Shown in pieces: positions 11,475 to 24,095 of a stretch of DNA of 64,000 bases; the first letter of the stretch is position 1; each line of letters begins with the position of its first letter. The notes beneath the pieces were generated by a model that did no database searches, was not told the origin of the DNA, and saw only the letters and a program-made list of their open reading frames with translations. The translations under genes and the position numbers were made by a program. Source of the DNA: Epiperipatus broadwayi (taxonomy: Eukaryota > Onychophora > Udeonychophora > Euonychophora > Peripatidae); NCBI GenBank assembly GCA_028023455.1, contig JAQFVV010000020.1:9099092-9163091 (forward strand), written 5' to 3'.

Positions 11475-11712
11475 TCATTTATAAATGGATATGTAGGTGT
11501 GGTAGTGGATATATAGGTGAATCATGATGTACATTGGAAAAAAAACTAAAGAGCATATGCTATTGTTAAAAAGAGTTCAGAAATTGAATCAAAATTGCAA
11601 AGTAGATAATAATGTTTCAGCATCCGTTTTTCATGACCATAATAATTCATGTTATTACGGTTTTAACTTCAATTACAACAACGTTAAAATATTGCAAATT
11701 GAAAAAAAATAA
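11475..11712 (+). pseudogene. Penelope-like element GIY-YIG endonuclease, second copy
   Basis: Begins abruptly with IIYKWICRCGSGYIGES, then a TGA replaces the Arg codon of the left copy. A frame change follows and it continues KEHMLLLKRVQKLNQNCK, then NNVSASVFHDHNNS, then YGFNFNYNNVKILQIEK, to a stop at 11710-11712. It is truncated at the first residue of the nuclease core, so it lacks the linker seen in the left copy. It keeps the Lys-Val-Asp codons whose deletion shifts the frame in the left copy, so the two copies decayed independently. Confidence 0.72.
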
Positions 11713-11895
11713 CAACAAAAAAAAAATAAAAGAAGCTATGCTAATATACAAATACAAACAACTTAATTAACAGACAGGCAGAAAATGTTAAGATCATTGA
11801 ATTGTGGGAAGGTTAGCTTTTCAAAGTGTTAGTTGACAAAGACTACAAGGATAGTCAAAAGCGCTACTAAGTGGATAAAATTTTTAAAATATATC

Positions 11896-13406
11896 TGTTT
11901 AGTATATAATTACATATATTGCTTTAAAGAAGTACAGACACTGAATTATAATATTATTACATATATATATATTTTAGTAATAACAATCATGTTAAATTTT
12001 CTCACTTTTTTAAAAAACTTTTAAATTAGTCTTCATGTTAACACAAACACTGACAAAGGTCCCCTAACACATTTATATTACATTGCTATATGTTAGTTGT
12101 ACAGGTGTGCATTATAATTAAAAAAACAATAATACCTGTTAAAGAGCTTTGATCTTTCATAAAATACTAAAAAAAACAACATAAATGTGAATACACATGA
12201 ATTTTAAATTTTAATTATATTTAGCCTACCTTCTCTTATATTTTTCTTATTTATATTAATAAGAAAACAGTTCTTGGAGAAATTCCATTTAACCTTGTCT
12301 TGACTATTATTATGGCTGATGGTTTTCTACTGATGAATTCATGGATTTTTGAATAGTTTAAGTTGGTATTGAAGTATTATTGCTGCACAACATAGGAGAT
12401 AAATTGACAGGTAATCAGAATTATTTGAAATGATTCTCCCATCGCACTGTTGTTTTCTTTCTCTGGGAAAGGATAGCTAGTTGTCTAACACAGTTTATTT
12501 TATTTTTACAGGTGCATGCTTGTTAATGATTCTTCATTTGGTGGAAACTAGTGGATATAGGCCAAGAGAAATTAAGACCACGGCTACTTGATTTTTTCTA
12601 CTCATGCATTTTTTTGATCCATGTTCAGTTCAAATAGAATTCTTTTATTTTTAGATGAATAGATAAATTGAGCAAGAACAAAACTTTGCTATCCTTTGTA
12701 TGCCAAAAAAGTGGTAAAAAGTAAAAAGAACATTATTTGCACTCTTCTTTTATTATGTCACTGATTTCCATAGTATTTTTAGATTTATATGCTCTTGAGA
12801 AGTATTCAGATCACTTCTTATTGTTGAATCATGTGTATGTCAATTATAATGTTTTTTTAACTTTTTTTAACGTTTTCCATCATATTGTTGGTAAAAAAAT
12901 AATACAGATAATTAAAAGAAAACAGTTTAAAATATAAAAAAAAAATACATAAATGTAAATCACAAATCTCTTTTTTTTTGCAACTAAATAAATTCACCTA
13001 TATATATATATATTTAACATTTCATATTATTAGCATTATTAGCAAAGTAATTTTCATATAATTCCCTTATCTACTTTATACTTATTGTTACCATTGCTAT
13101 CTTATCCATAAATGAATATCAACCTTGGACATGTGAAAAAATCAAAGGAAAAAATAATAATAATAAAAATTCAAGTCAAAACATCAACAACAATAATAAA
13201 GAAATTGAAACATTTTTACTGCTATATTTTAAAAGATATTGTAAGTCACATTAAATAATTAACTATATATATCCAATCAATTAAGATACTTCTTATCTTT
13301 ATTAATAAATAAGACTGTTAAAAGACAAATCTCTACTTTCTTTCACTCCCATTTATATATACATATATTGATATAATCAACTGTAAAGATTGAGCTATCC
13401 AATATC
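11896..13406. other. AT-rich DNA, nothing recognised
   Basis: No TE domain, RNA gene or convincing exon is visible. TA runs occur near 11962 and 13000. Confidence 0.5.
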
Positions 13407-13439
13407 CTTACAATATATATATATATATATTGTAATGGT
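13407..13439. repeat. Palindromic TTACA-(AT)n-TGTAA junction
   Basis: CCTTACA, then an AT run of about 20 bp, then TGTAATGG: a near-perfect palindrome. The same TGTA/TACA edges against TA runs recur at 17027, 21524, 29768, 34367, 37425, 39489, 40996 and 52462. Confidence 0.6.
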
Positions 13440-13879
13440 TAGAATCATGTGATCAGCCAACAAGATTCAGAGATCTAGAAAAAGTACTTCAAACCCAGCA
13501 TGTTCAGTATATGGTTAACCTATTTGCCAGTGCTCCAAAACCCCCACTATCTGACCAACACTTCTGATGCTGCTGATGGTAATCATTTTTCTTCAATCCC
13601 AATGGTCAGCATAAAACAAGGACTCTATAGATTCAAATTCAGCCCCAGTCATGCATTAGAATTACTAAATTAATTTAAGATACTCACTAGCTATATCAGA
13701 ACCTAATACTTTGATACAGCTTAGAATACCATTTTTTACATATTTCATAAGTTTTGGATATACACATAGATTATTTAATTAAGTGTGGATATAGTTGGGT
13801 GGATGTAGTGAACCAGGGAATTACATGATAAATGTATAGACATAAATATAGCTGATTTATTGACACAAATTCTGTAAAA

Positions 13880-14500
13880 GATAGAAATAACAATAATAAT
13901 GTTTGGATCTTATTATGATCAATGTGTGGGCATTACTAGTGAACCAGAAGTAATAATTACAACAATATTTAAATATCAGTTATTAGACATGTGTGAGCAT
14001 TACAAAAGAATTATTTATTGATAATGGTAACAGTATTTATGTATCAGTAGGATAACTGTATGATTATTACAAAGAAATCATATGTCAATAATGATAACAA
14101 CAGTTATGAATCATTATGATAACTGTAGGGCATTACAAGTGAACCAGAAATAATAATTACAACAATATTTAAATATGTTATTTTACATGTGTGAACATTA
14201 CAAAAGATCTATCTATTGATAATGGTAACAACATTTGCATATCATTGTGGTAAGTGTCTAAGCATTACAAAGAAATTATATGTCAATAATGACAACAACA
14301 GTTATGAACTAGTATGATACTGTATGGGCATTGCAAATGAACCAGAAATAATAATTAAAACAATATGTGTGTATCAGTATGATTTGTGTATGAGCACTAT
14401 AAATAAACTAGGAGTTAACAACAACAGTATTTAGATATCAGTGCTATCCTGTGTATGAGCATTACAAAAAAAATGTATATGTTAATAACGATAACATTTG
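13880..14500. repeat. Degenerate tandem repeat with higher-order period of about 200 bp
   Basis: The phrase GGGCATTAC.AGTGAACCAG starts at 13928, 14128 and 14326, so the large period is about 200 bp. Each large unit contains three related subunits of about 66 bp, which start GGGCATTAC, GAGCATTAC and GATTATTAC or AAGCATTAC and contain (T)AATAATxATAACAACA. The subunits within a period differ more than the corresponding subunits of different periods. That is the signature of a higher-order repeat. Confidence 0.8.
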
Positions 14501-17026
14501 TTCAATAAATATGCCACTATAAAATTAATATGCCAATTGTTAAGAGTAAACACAACACCTGGTTATATTAAGTTAGAATCCAGAAATATATATAACAAAA
14601 TTGATGTGTGTGTTCACATGCATAGGGGAAGCTTGGTATATTTTTTTATTATTATTATATTTACTTTTAGTATTCCCAGCAGGAGTTATGGAACAAAGCA
14701 TAATTCTAGCTTCCTTTATTATTAACAATTACATTATAAATATGGTTTATTTATCCCTTACAACACTACTAACAGGAATGATCAAGAAATCTAATTACAG
14801 AAGACAGTGATATCTGGGTTTGAATCCTGTGCTGGCTATATTATTGGCATTGGCTAGGTAGGCCAATTTCCATTATCGAGTAATAAAATACATAGATAAG
14901 TTCCTATGAAGACACATTCACAGTCAGAACTGGAGCATGGGCTAAGAATCCCTATCATCATATAGTACCCATTTATCGCCTCAAAACATGGCTATCTCCA
15001 GAACTGGTAAAATATCTGTCTGGCAGCTTGCATAGCATTTCTTGACATATATTCATTATTAAAAGCACCTAAGCACAGATCATTCTACCAAGTAACACTG
15101 ATATATTTGCCCCAAAAGGCATTAACTCATATTTGTATAGATATCTTCTTAAGCCCGTATTTACAATTTAATAAAACAAGTAATAATATGAAAATTAAGA
15201 CAACCATATTTTATAGGTTATAAAATGCCCATGAGCTTAAATAAAAAGCTTAATTACAAATTATCATCATAAAATGCTAAGGAGCCAATAAGATACATCT
15301 GCTGAGAGTACTTTTCTCCTAAATGTATGTGTCATTAAACATATATATAGCGAGATGAACATCTACTTTCATAATAAGTCATATTGCCCATTTTACAGTT
15401 AAGAAAAAAAGCATGATTATTTTTTTAACGCATAAATAAATGCACATATATATTATTTCATTATAATTGTCATAAAGAATCTCAATCAAATATAAACTAA
15501 ATAGACAATGATTTTAGCACTCATTTATTCTTCATTTTGTTAATGAGGTATTGGCTTTGGCTTAATTACATATATACAAGTAGACAGAGTTTTAATTCAG
15601 ATATTTAATTTTCTCTCTTTTTTTAAAGAAATAAATGACTTTTTTAACTAACAAGGATTGGGACAAATGATTTAAGATGTTCAAGTTTGCATTTTTTACT
15701 TTAAAGTTATAAAATAATTATCATTCTCCCCATTAAGATTGGAGATCAAACAAACAAATTTATGCATAAATTGACTTAATAGTAAAATATCATCTTTCCA
15801 ATACTTGCTGAGTTGGCATATAGAAAATATACTGGCATATTTCAAAATAAATAATAAAAGGTGGTATTTATAAAATTTATCGACTTTTGTTCCATTAATA
15901 ACTAAAAATTAACATTTTGTATGTTAATAATTAGAAAAATAAGTTATGACATAGATTGACTTGCTAAAAAAAAGTTAATACACTCATATATATATCACTG
16001 TCTTTTAAAAATACATCCTCTTTTAAGATAATCTTTTACCGAGCAGTTATAAATCTGAGGAATTTAAATTTAGATATTCTAGAGTTTTTTATTTATAGAA
16101 GGCATTTTAATTATTTCTATCTTGAAAGATTAAAAGTTCATACTTGCACTGTTTGATGATTACTTTGATGAGGCAACTGTCTTCTCACTGGTTACTACTT
16201 ATTTCTGGACTGACTCTTAGCTTACTGGACACAGAACAAGACTGGATTTGAAGTTGTCATGTTCTCCTTTTTCTTGGCAGCAGCAACATGGAATCAATGG
16301 GTTTCTCCTCCCCAAAGATGCACTCTCTTCCTTTCAGAGATCACTGAGAGAAAAGCTAAACTTAATCTACTCAAAGGCCATGGTGGTACATGACATCAGC
16401 TTACATTCAATGGTAACTTAGAGAGTGTTATCTGAGAAAAATAACCCAGTATTTATAAGCCTGTCACTTTAAAAAAACTTTACCCAGCAGAACCAAAAAT
16501 CATGTCTAGCCTTTGTTTATTCTTATATTTTCTTTTTAACAAAGATATCCTAATTGACCCCAGACTCAACTTTTTTCAGAAATGAAAATACACTGGTTGA
16601 CTGCATCTTAATTTACTCTAGTTGGCAAAATCCCATCAAGATTTAATTGAGGTAAAAAAATTTTAACTGCCCCTAAAGATGAAAAATAATTAGTGTGTCA
16701 ATGCAACTATATTTTTCCAAATGGTTCAAAAATAAATTTGTAAATTCCTACCTTTAGCTAAATGCTTGACTATCAAAAAGATCTGTTACCAGCATAAAGA
16801 ATGAGTCAGCTTATTTTTCCATTTTTTTTTAGGAAAAATATACAAGACAAAAGAAAAATTATACTTGTCTTTCCATGCCCTCTCATTCAATCACCCACTC
16901 ACATGCATCTGTATATTATTTTCTATAAAAAAATAAAAAATTAGACATTTGATCTATCACCCTATTTTATGTTATTTTTAAACAAATATCATGAAGCTCT
17001 GTGTGTGCATATATATATATATATAT
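14501..17026. other. Intergenic; one tRNA B-box-like site, otherwise nothing recognised
   Basis: At 14816-14827 GGGTTTGAATCC resembles a polymerase III B-box, as in an old tRNA-derived SINE, but no A-box or target duplication is clear. About 16140-16470 is less AT-rich (for example CTTGGCAGCAGCAACATGG, CAAAGGCCATGGTGGTACAT), but no continuous frame with a recognisable domain is found. Confidence 0.4.
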
Positions 17027-20000
17027 TGTAACCTCCCTCCTCTTGCTCCATAATAATAATATTATCAACAACATGCCAAGAGTATGTTAATTATTCCGGA
17101 TTTTCGTTACTTATTTATTTCCGGTCAATAACAATTAATATTAATAATAATTCCGGGTTCTTCAGCTCAGTCTATTAAACATATTACTATTATGATTTAA
17201 ATAAAACAATTACTAACTCAGAATTTTATAAAATCTAGTCGTGTCTATGAAATAAATCAACACAAATATCTTTTATTATTCCCATGAGACCTGGAGCAAT
17301 GACAAAGGAACAAGACGAAGTATCATATCTTAATACTTTTAAAACAAAATCTAGCTCACATAAAATAAATTAATTAAATAAAATAGAATTAAATTGATCT
17401 AATCATATCAAATCAAATAGATAAATCAATAAGTAAATAAATAATTAAATCTCAGGTTTATGAATTGTAATTAAAACTGATTTTATATTGCCATAGTAAA
17501 CTATGATAAGGGAATTTTATGTCATAATTCACTACGTAAAGAATAACTAATTAATAATAACAATGACAATAATAGAGTAATACAATCCTCTTTTCTTTCT
17601 AGATGTATTAAATATTTTCGTGGTAATATTTATCAATCCGATAATCAAAAGTTATGTGGTAACGTTCGCATATATTTCACTTAAACACTGTGGCAATCAA
17701 GTTATGACCATATCTGTTCTAATTATACTTCTTTCAGTTCATTACGTAAATAAAATAAAATAAATTATTAAAATTTCTAATGTTTATTTATTTTGTGCAA
17801 AATCTTAAATATGTTTAATTATAAACGTGCGTTGTGATTTCATGCATTTCATGTGTAGGAAAACAACAACCAAGACACAAAGCTTACTAATAAAATTTTA
17901 TAACATTTTATTAACATTATAACAAGTAACAATTTGTACATTATTTACAGCGGATATCCCTATCTACTTATTACAAACTCTTTTATTTCTACCCGTTGAT
18001 GTCTTAACATTATTATTATCTAATTTTTATTTTACCCTTTTACCATTAATAATTACAAACATATATTTCACAATGTTATTATCTTCAGATACATGTTTTG
18101 AGCTTAGTTTAATACACAAAATTCTATCTATTAAAATTTTCTATTGACATTTATATCCTTATAATTTCAGGTTTATATTTCTATAAAATCTTTACTTTTA
18201 TGTAAAATTATACAAAAATTACAAAATTCTAATTATATTCTTGTTAGTATGGAATCCTACAGAATTTAATCCTTATGACAATTTGATGTTCAGTTTTATC
18301 ACCGATCATATAATAATTATTAGTCAAATTATTGATCCTATTCCTAGCTTTATATAGCAATTAACGTCATCCACACACCATGTACAAATACACATTTTTT
18401 ATTATACATTTTAAATCATTTCGTCACACAAAACGTGCAATCTCTTCTATTAAAATATCACGTACAATATTTTAAAATCTTATTATTATTTTAAAACTTA
18501 ATTCTAAAGTTTTTTTTTTTTCTTTTATAAATTATATCATATGATTCTCCATCTTTTATAATACTTATACTTTCACTTTGGACTTATACAATTCTACTTT
18601 ACTTTAGTAAACAACTATTCTTACATAACTAATATCTAGCTTCCTTTCTATCTTATGTATCATTTCTATAAAATTATCTCCCTGACGATGTATTCTCATG
18701 AAATCAAGATAGCGAAGATATAGATGCATTGGATCAAAATAAACAAGATATTATCCTTTATAAAAACTTCGACAATCATGGCACAGTGAATTTATGGACG
18801 CCATAGAGGAGTGACTTTTATCTGTCTATCTGCCTCTAATATTGGAAGGATGCTAAAGCTATTTCTTCAGCTTCATCACATCAGAAAGTTTCAAAGATAT
18901 GTAAAGACACTGTCCAGAATATATGTGCTCAGTTATAGGGCAAAGTTATCTATACTGAGGTCACACAAATTATTATGATCCCCATATTTCATTCCTTATA
19001 TTTTAATAAAACATCCTCTTGGTTTCCTTTGATATCAGTACTCCCAAGTCACTATCTGACTGATTTCTTCAGATTCATCTCTACATTACATCGACAAATT
19101 CTTTGTCTATCTTGCTAATAATAATAAAATTCATTTTAAATATAACTATACAGCTATTCTTAAGAAAATTCTTTACTATACTTTTCATACATTTCTATTT
19201 CTATTGTTCTAAACTATTTGGATATTTTCAATATAAAATTCAAAAGAATCACATAATTAATATGTTATTTATTATTAATTATTTTAAATTATTTATTGCA
19301 TGCACATTTTTAAAGTTTTACTACTCTCTCAAATATATGTTTGATGTTGGATAAATGTGTACTTATAACTTTTAACATCGTTCATACCTCATTCATTAAT
19401 AGATGACCTATAAAAAAAATTACATTACATATTACCAATAATATTAAAATTACCAACGATCTCTATCCTCTGGATCGTATTTGTAAGCTTCTCCATTCCA
19501 GGACTTCTAGTAGGTATTTAACATTCCCATACACACATTTTATTTATTATTAATATTTCTCTCATTCCATTAGCTCATATTTTAATTATGACTATTATAA
19601 AATTTATGTTTATATGTTTCCCTAAGCTAATTCAAATTTTTATACTTTAAATACAATAAAAAATATTAAAATTATATTTACGATACATCTTTGTTGGATT
19701 CGCTTGGAAAATCGTTCCTTGCAAAGCTAAATAAAAAAAATATACTTTATTTTCTTTAGTCACTTAATGTTCTATTTAAAATTTTAATTATGTTTATTAA
19801 TTCTTCTTAGACGATGATCCTTAGTTTTCTTCATATTTTTCCCACTTATTCTTGATATCTCCTTTATATAGTCTGCTAATTTTTTCCCCCGCGCGCTTGG
19901 TTTTCCCTCGATGCATCTTGTACTTTATTTTATAAAGTTCAATAAATTTTTCTTTATTTCCATGGATCCATTTCCTCCTTTAGTGATTAATTTTATATCT

Positions 20001-21524
20001 GTTTAAATAATATTTCTTCCATTTTAATATCTTTTTTCCTTTTTCTATGATGAGATAAAATCTAGGTTCCTCTTAGTAAATTTATATAGCACTTTATATA
20101 GGACTATGGCTTTTCTCCTACTTTTTACTTTTGGAAATTATATTTTTAAATAATGTTTTCCTTGAATATAACTTTTTTTCTTCCTCATTCTCTTTATATT
20201 TACTTGAACACATACTATGATTTTTCTCATAGAGAAATATGACTTAGTTTTAAGTATTTATAAAACAAATGTTCGTCATAAGATTCTCTCAATAATAAAT
20301 AATTTCTTTCTTATATTTTCACACAGCGTCTTCTTTGTATTACTTTTCTTTTTTAGCGTTATAGGATTTAGTTTCTGGTTGAGCACGAATAACATAAAAA
20401 TTATACAATTTTCACTCATTTTTCTTTCAATAATTATTTCAATTATTATTTTTGGTATTTCCATCTTTACTGTAGTATGAATGGTCAAATTTGAATAAAT
20501 CCACTGGTAAGATCACGTAGAAATTAGCAAATCATCTTTCTGGATACAAGATTATATTATCTGTTAAAGACTAACTTTAGAATAATTATTAATTTATAAA
20601 TTTAAACTACTTTTTCAGCTTTGATGTTATAAGCAATTCAAAAAGGTTACCGTCCTCTTCAACTTTCACATTCCGTCTCCCGCTTCTGTTTATCTTAGAT
20701 TTTTTTCTTGCCAATTTAAATCCGTTGATTGGTCAATATTTGTTTTTAGCGCGAACAATATTAGTCATTCTATTTTGGGATAATAAATTGTACTTTTAAA
20801 TAAATATTTATGACGTAATGTCTGGAATATTATTTTAACTTAATATTATTAAATTAAATTACAGTTTGATAAACTTATTTTTTGATCTTTAAAATAATTA
20901 TTAAGACAATATATAACATTTTTAACTTTTAATTTTAATGATGGATGGCAATTATATCTAGTTTTAAATTCACAAACTTTATTATTATCTACCAAGTGTG
21001 TGTGTACGTGAAGGCATTTAATATACGATCACGTGTCTATCAACTTTATAAAATAATTTCTTTTTTATTTATGTCTCGGTTTAAATCACCAAAACTAACG
21101 TACTTTATAAAATTTTGGAAAATAAATTGAAACTTATAGAACCAAATATAACTCTCACCATCCTACAGTTTATTAATAAAAAATATACCCTATTAATTTT
21201 GACTAACTATAAAATTATATTTCATTTATTTAATCTATTAATTTTCTGAAACTATTATTTTAAAATTATTACAATAATTTTAGCTATTTATAGCTGTGTT
21301 ATTTTGTATGGCCAGCTTTCACAACCATAAGCAATGATATTAAAACTTTATTTAACTGTTTACTTTTAAAATACTTTATTACACTATGATCTGTTAGGTA
21401 TTTTAGCTTAAAATTGTATTACAAAACTATTATTACTTTTATATCACCTAAATATAACTTAAAATTTAAAATTTTTTTCACATTTGACCTTTCTCCCTAC
21501 CTATGACCTACAGACAAGGGCACA
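17027..21524. other. Candidate 4.5-kb insertion between TA tracts; no identifiable gene
   Basis: The left edge reads (TA)n-TGTAACCTCCCTCCTCTTGC and the right edge ACAGACAAGGGCACA-(AT)n. It therefore has the TG...CA form of an LTR-type element inside a TA microsatellite. No long direct terminal repeats, gag/pol motifs or primer-binding site are seen, so the unit may be two unrelated edges. Inside it, minus strand 21335-21312 reads IAYGCESW, a phrase usual in LINE thumb regions, surrounded by stops. The reverse strand at about 19440-19500 reads SWNGEAYKYDPEDRDRW, which I do not recognise. Confidence 0.3.
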
Positions 21525-23384
21525 ATATATATATATATAGTGAGCTTGAAAATAGCAAATATGTATGTATCCTTAAATAAATAAATGAATGGCTTTACTT
21601 TACTGTTTGAGAATTCATAAGAACTTCAAGCATAAGAAATGTCAGCATTTGGAATTAAACTGAGGGTTTAAGTCCTAAATCTGATTCTTGCACTACACTA
21701 AGCTATGCAAGGAATTATATATTATTTGTTATTTAGCTAAGAGTAGTGCCTTCAAAGCAATTTTAGGCATCTTCATTTCTTGATTTTTCTCCCTATTATT
21801 CATTAATAATCAATTAATTGTACTATTAATTAATTTATTTTATTATTACTCATTAAGTATATTTTGAAAAAATAACCTTTCAATTCCTTTTCTCTCTCAT
21901 AATTTTAAACACACATATATAATAATCCAACACTTAATCATTTGGGAGGTTGTAAGATGTCCAAGCATCAGAATTGGTTAGCTGAGCTTTGATCCATTAA
22001 CCATAAATGTTTGAGTCTATTGCTTTATCATGGTGCTAAGTCAGCTCAAACTTAACATGTTAATTTGCGTAACATTTTACTCATTATTCTTCTACTTATA
22101 TAAATAACCCAATACATATTCTCTTTATAATTATTATTTTTCAGCAAATATATTTTTTATATCTGCTCTTACCTTTATATTTTTAATCTTATCTAGCAAT
22201 TCATTTTTTCTGTTCTTTAAATCCACAATTCTAATTATCTCTCTCTCTCTCTCTCTTTAATTGAAAGAGTTTCAGATTAATATAGAGATGAATTTCAGAT
22301 GGCATTTATTGAGAATCATTCTTAAGCTCAAATTCACAAATCTACAAAAACAAAAGTAAATTCATTTATGCATAAGAGTCATCTTGAGGTCATGATAGCA
22401 CAGGTAGGTTGTTATGCTTATAATTTGCGATTTAAATGTGGGCTAGTTAAAATTTGATAATTTCTTTAAGTTCCAGTGATACTAGTATCTGTTCTTAGCG
22501 AACTCAGATAACTATCCAATATTCATCAGAAAATGAAATTTGCTAAAATTTTCACTACCCAGAAATCAGCAAGCTCTGTGAGTTGTCTTTTGGTTAATTT
22601 TTCTTCTATGGGGCATATCATAGAGGTTTTGGCCAAAAAAATAACTGTATTTTTTTTTACGTACATTATTTAAATGGCTTTATTATTTTGATGTAATTCT
22701 AACATCAAAACATGTTGTCCTGCATAGTTAAGTGCACTGGTAAAGTATCAGACTTTGGAGCTTAATGATTGTGGATCAGCTCTGTCTTCTTCAGTAATAT
22801 AACTTATGAACTTTTGAATAATAAAACATTATTTATCTATATGTTTATTAAAGCTTTTGAAATTTATACTAAAGTTTCAAGAGAGAAATATAATGAATTC
22901 TTGATCCATTGAAGTCTACATATTACTTTTTTGTTATCCATTGCTGTCTTACTTTGGTTTTAAACTTGGGACCATAGAAATACATTTTATAAAAATAAAT
23001 ACCCATTGTTTTTCAAACTATCATTTTTTGGCATATCATTCTCATATTTTATCCATATGGATATTTTTTTTAGTTTGAATCAACATTTTTATTTTATGTT
23101 GAAAAGTCATTTTTATAAATGCATGAATTTCTCATGAAGTTCTAAACTTTTTTCCATATTCAACAGTAAAACCATTTGAATTTGCTCTTCCTGCATGTTA
23201 CTGGATTTTTGGACAATCCATGCTCTAACCTCATTTGCTTCATGAGTGAAATTTAAAACAAACCATGAGCAACATATTTAATTATAATTACAGTAGCAGA
23301 ATTAAAGGAATTTATAAAGACATTAGTGAATTTGCTTCCATTTGAAATTTCTACACAGCATGAAATATGTATATTGGTGATTAT
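21525..23384. other. AT-rich DNA with a (CT)n tract
   Basis: A short CT microsatellite lies at about 22236-22256. About 22715-22775 has a weakly tRNA-like look (GTTAAGTGCACTGGTAAAGT). No gene is supported. Confidence 0.4.
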
Positions 23385-23480
23385 TCATCTTTTCTATATA
23401 TGTAGTCATGTGTATCAGTGGTATGAAATAGTGTACATAGATGTGGGTGCTTGAAAGTCTGAGTTCAAATCCATATACTT
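23385..23480 (+). mobile_element. Possible degraded tRNA-derived SINE, second family
   Basis: CATGTGTATCAGTGGTATGA resembles a polymerase III A-box region, and GAGTTCAAATCC lies about 50 bp downstream as a B-box. The same sequence recurs at about 25570-25655 and, inverted, at about 25031-25110. This shows a dispersed family. No clear target duplication. Confidence 0.4.
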
Positions 23481-23950
23481 TAATATCTAAGCTAACTAAA
23501 AAAATCTTATACTAAATAAAGAAGAGATCAATGAAAATATAAACCATATTTTTATGCTGGACATGCCATTAAAGAAAACAATAATAGATATATAACTGAA
23601 GTGAAACTGGATTCCAAAAGTAAATTTGTTGCAGTGATATGGAGAAGCAAACTATGGGTCAAGAAATAGATTGAATTTGAAAAATCTTCATTTAGTACAG
23701 AACCGGTAGCAAAAATACTTACTATCTGAAAAGCAAATATAATTTGGGGAAGTATATTTATCTATATTTTAAATGACTGACTAGGTTTTAAATTATTTTC
23801 CAAAAATAGCTTTTCAGTAGTAAAAGTTTTAAGATTTGCTTTTTTTTTTTTTAGCTTTTAGCTTATTTTTTTTCCATGAAGTAATTCTTACCACCATTAT
23901 ACTGTGCAGTTTAATATAGTAGTTAGAGTGATGTAAAGTTTTTGAATCAA

Positions 23951-24095
23951 AACTTAATGTATTAGTCAAGCGTTGTTAGCCGAGAGGTTAGCGCAGCTGC
24001 CTTGCAAGCATGCAGTTGATTGCAGACGGTTGTTGCGGGTTCATCTCATGGCGAATGCTATGACATATGAAAAAAAAAAAACCTTAATGTATCAG
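23951..24095 (+). mobile_element. tRNA-derived SINE with target duplication (copy a)
   Basis: The element at 23966-24079 begins TCAAGCGTTG. It has an A-box-like TAGCCGAGAGGTTAGCGC, an anticodon-like loop CTTGCAA (triplet TGC) after GCTGC, a B-box GGGTTCATC, and GGCGAATGCTATGACATATG with a poly-A tail. Flanks AACTTAATGTATTAG (23951-23965) and ACCTTAATGTATCAG (24081-24095) are a 15-bp duplication with two differences. It resembles a whole tRNA plus a short tail, with no LINE-derived 3' part. Transcription would be by polymerase III through the internal promoter. Confidence 0.8.

Larger units (their letters stand above)
10930..11895. mobile_element. Two head-to-head Penelope-like element 3' ends (inverted repeat)
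   Basis: Arms of about 420 bp (about 10930-11345 and 11475-11895) are reverse complements at high but imperfect identity. The loop of about 130 bp belongs only to the left copy. Both arms encode the GIY-YIG endonuclease end of a Penelope-like retroelement and then its 3' non-coding region, which ends near TTTTATCCACTTA and AAGTGGATAAAA. The left copy reads leftwards and the right copy rightwards, with their 5'-truncated sides facing. Penelope-like elements are known to leave such tandem or inverted partial copies. Confidence 0.75.

Noticed and set aside
19860-19920. CCCCCGCGCGCTTGG as a CpG-island promoter
   Set aside because: Only about 15 bp of GC-rich sequence, with no extended CpG content or downstream exon.
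23966-24079. A functional tRNA gene
   Set aside because: It has an A-tail and a target duplication, the arms do not pair well, and related copies have different loops. It is a SINE.
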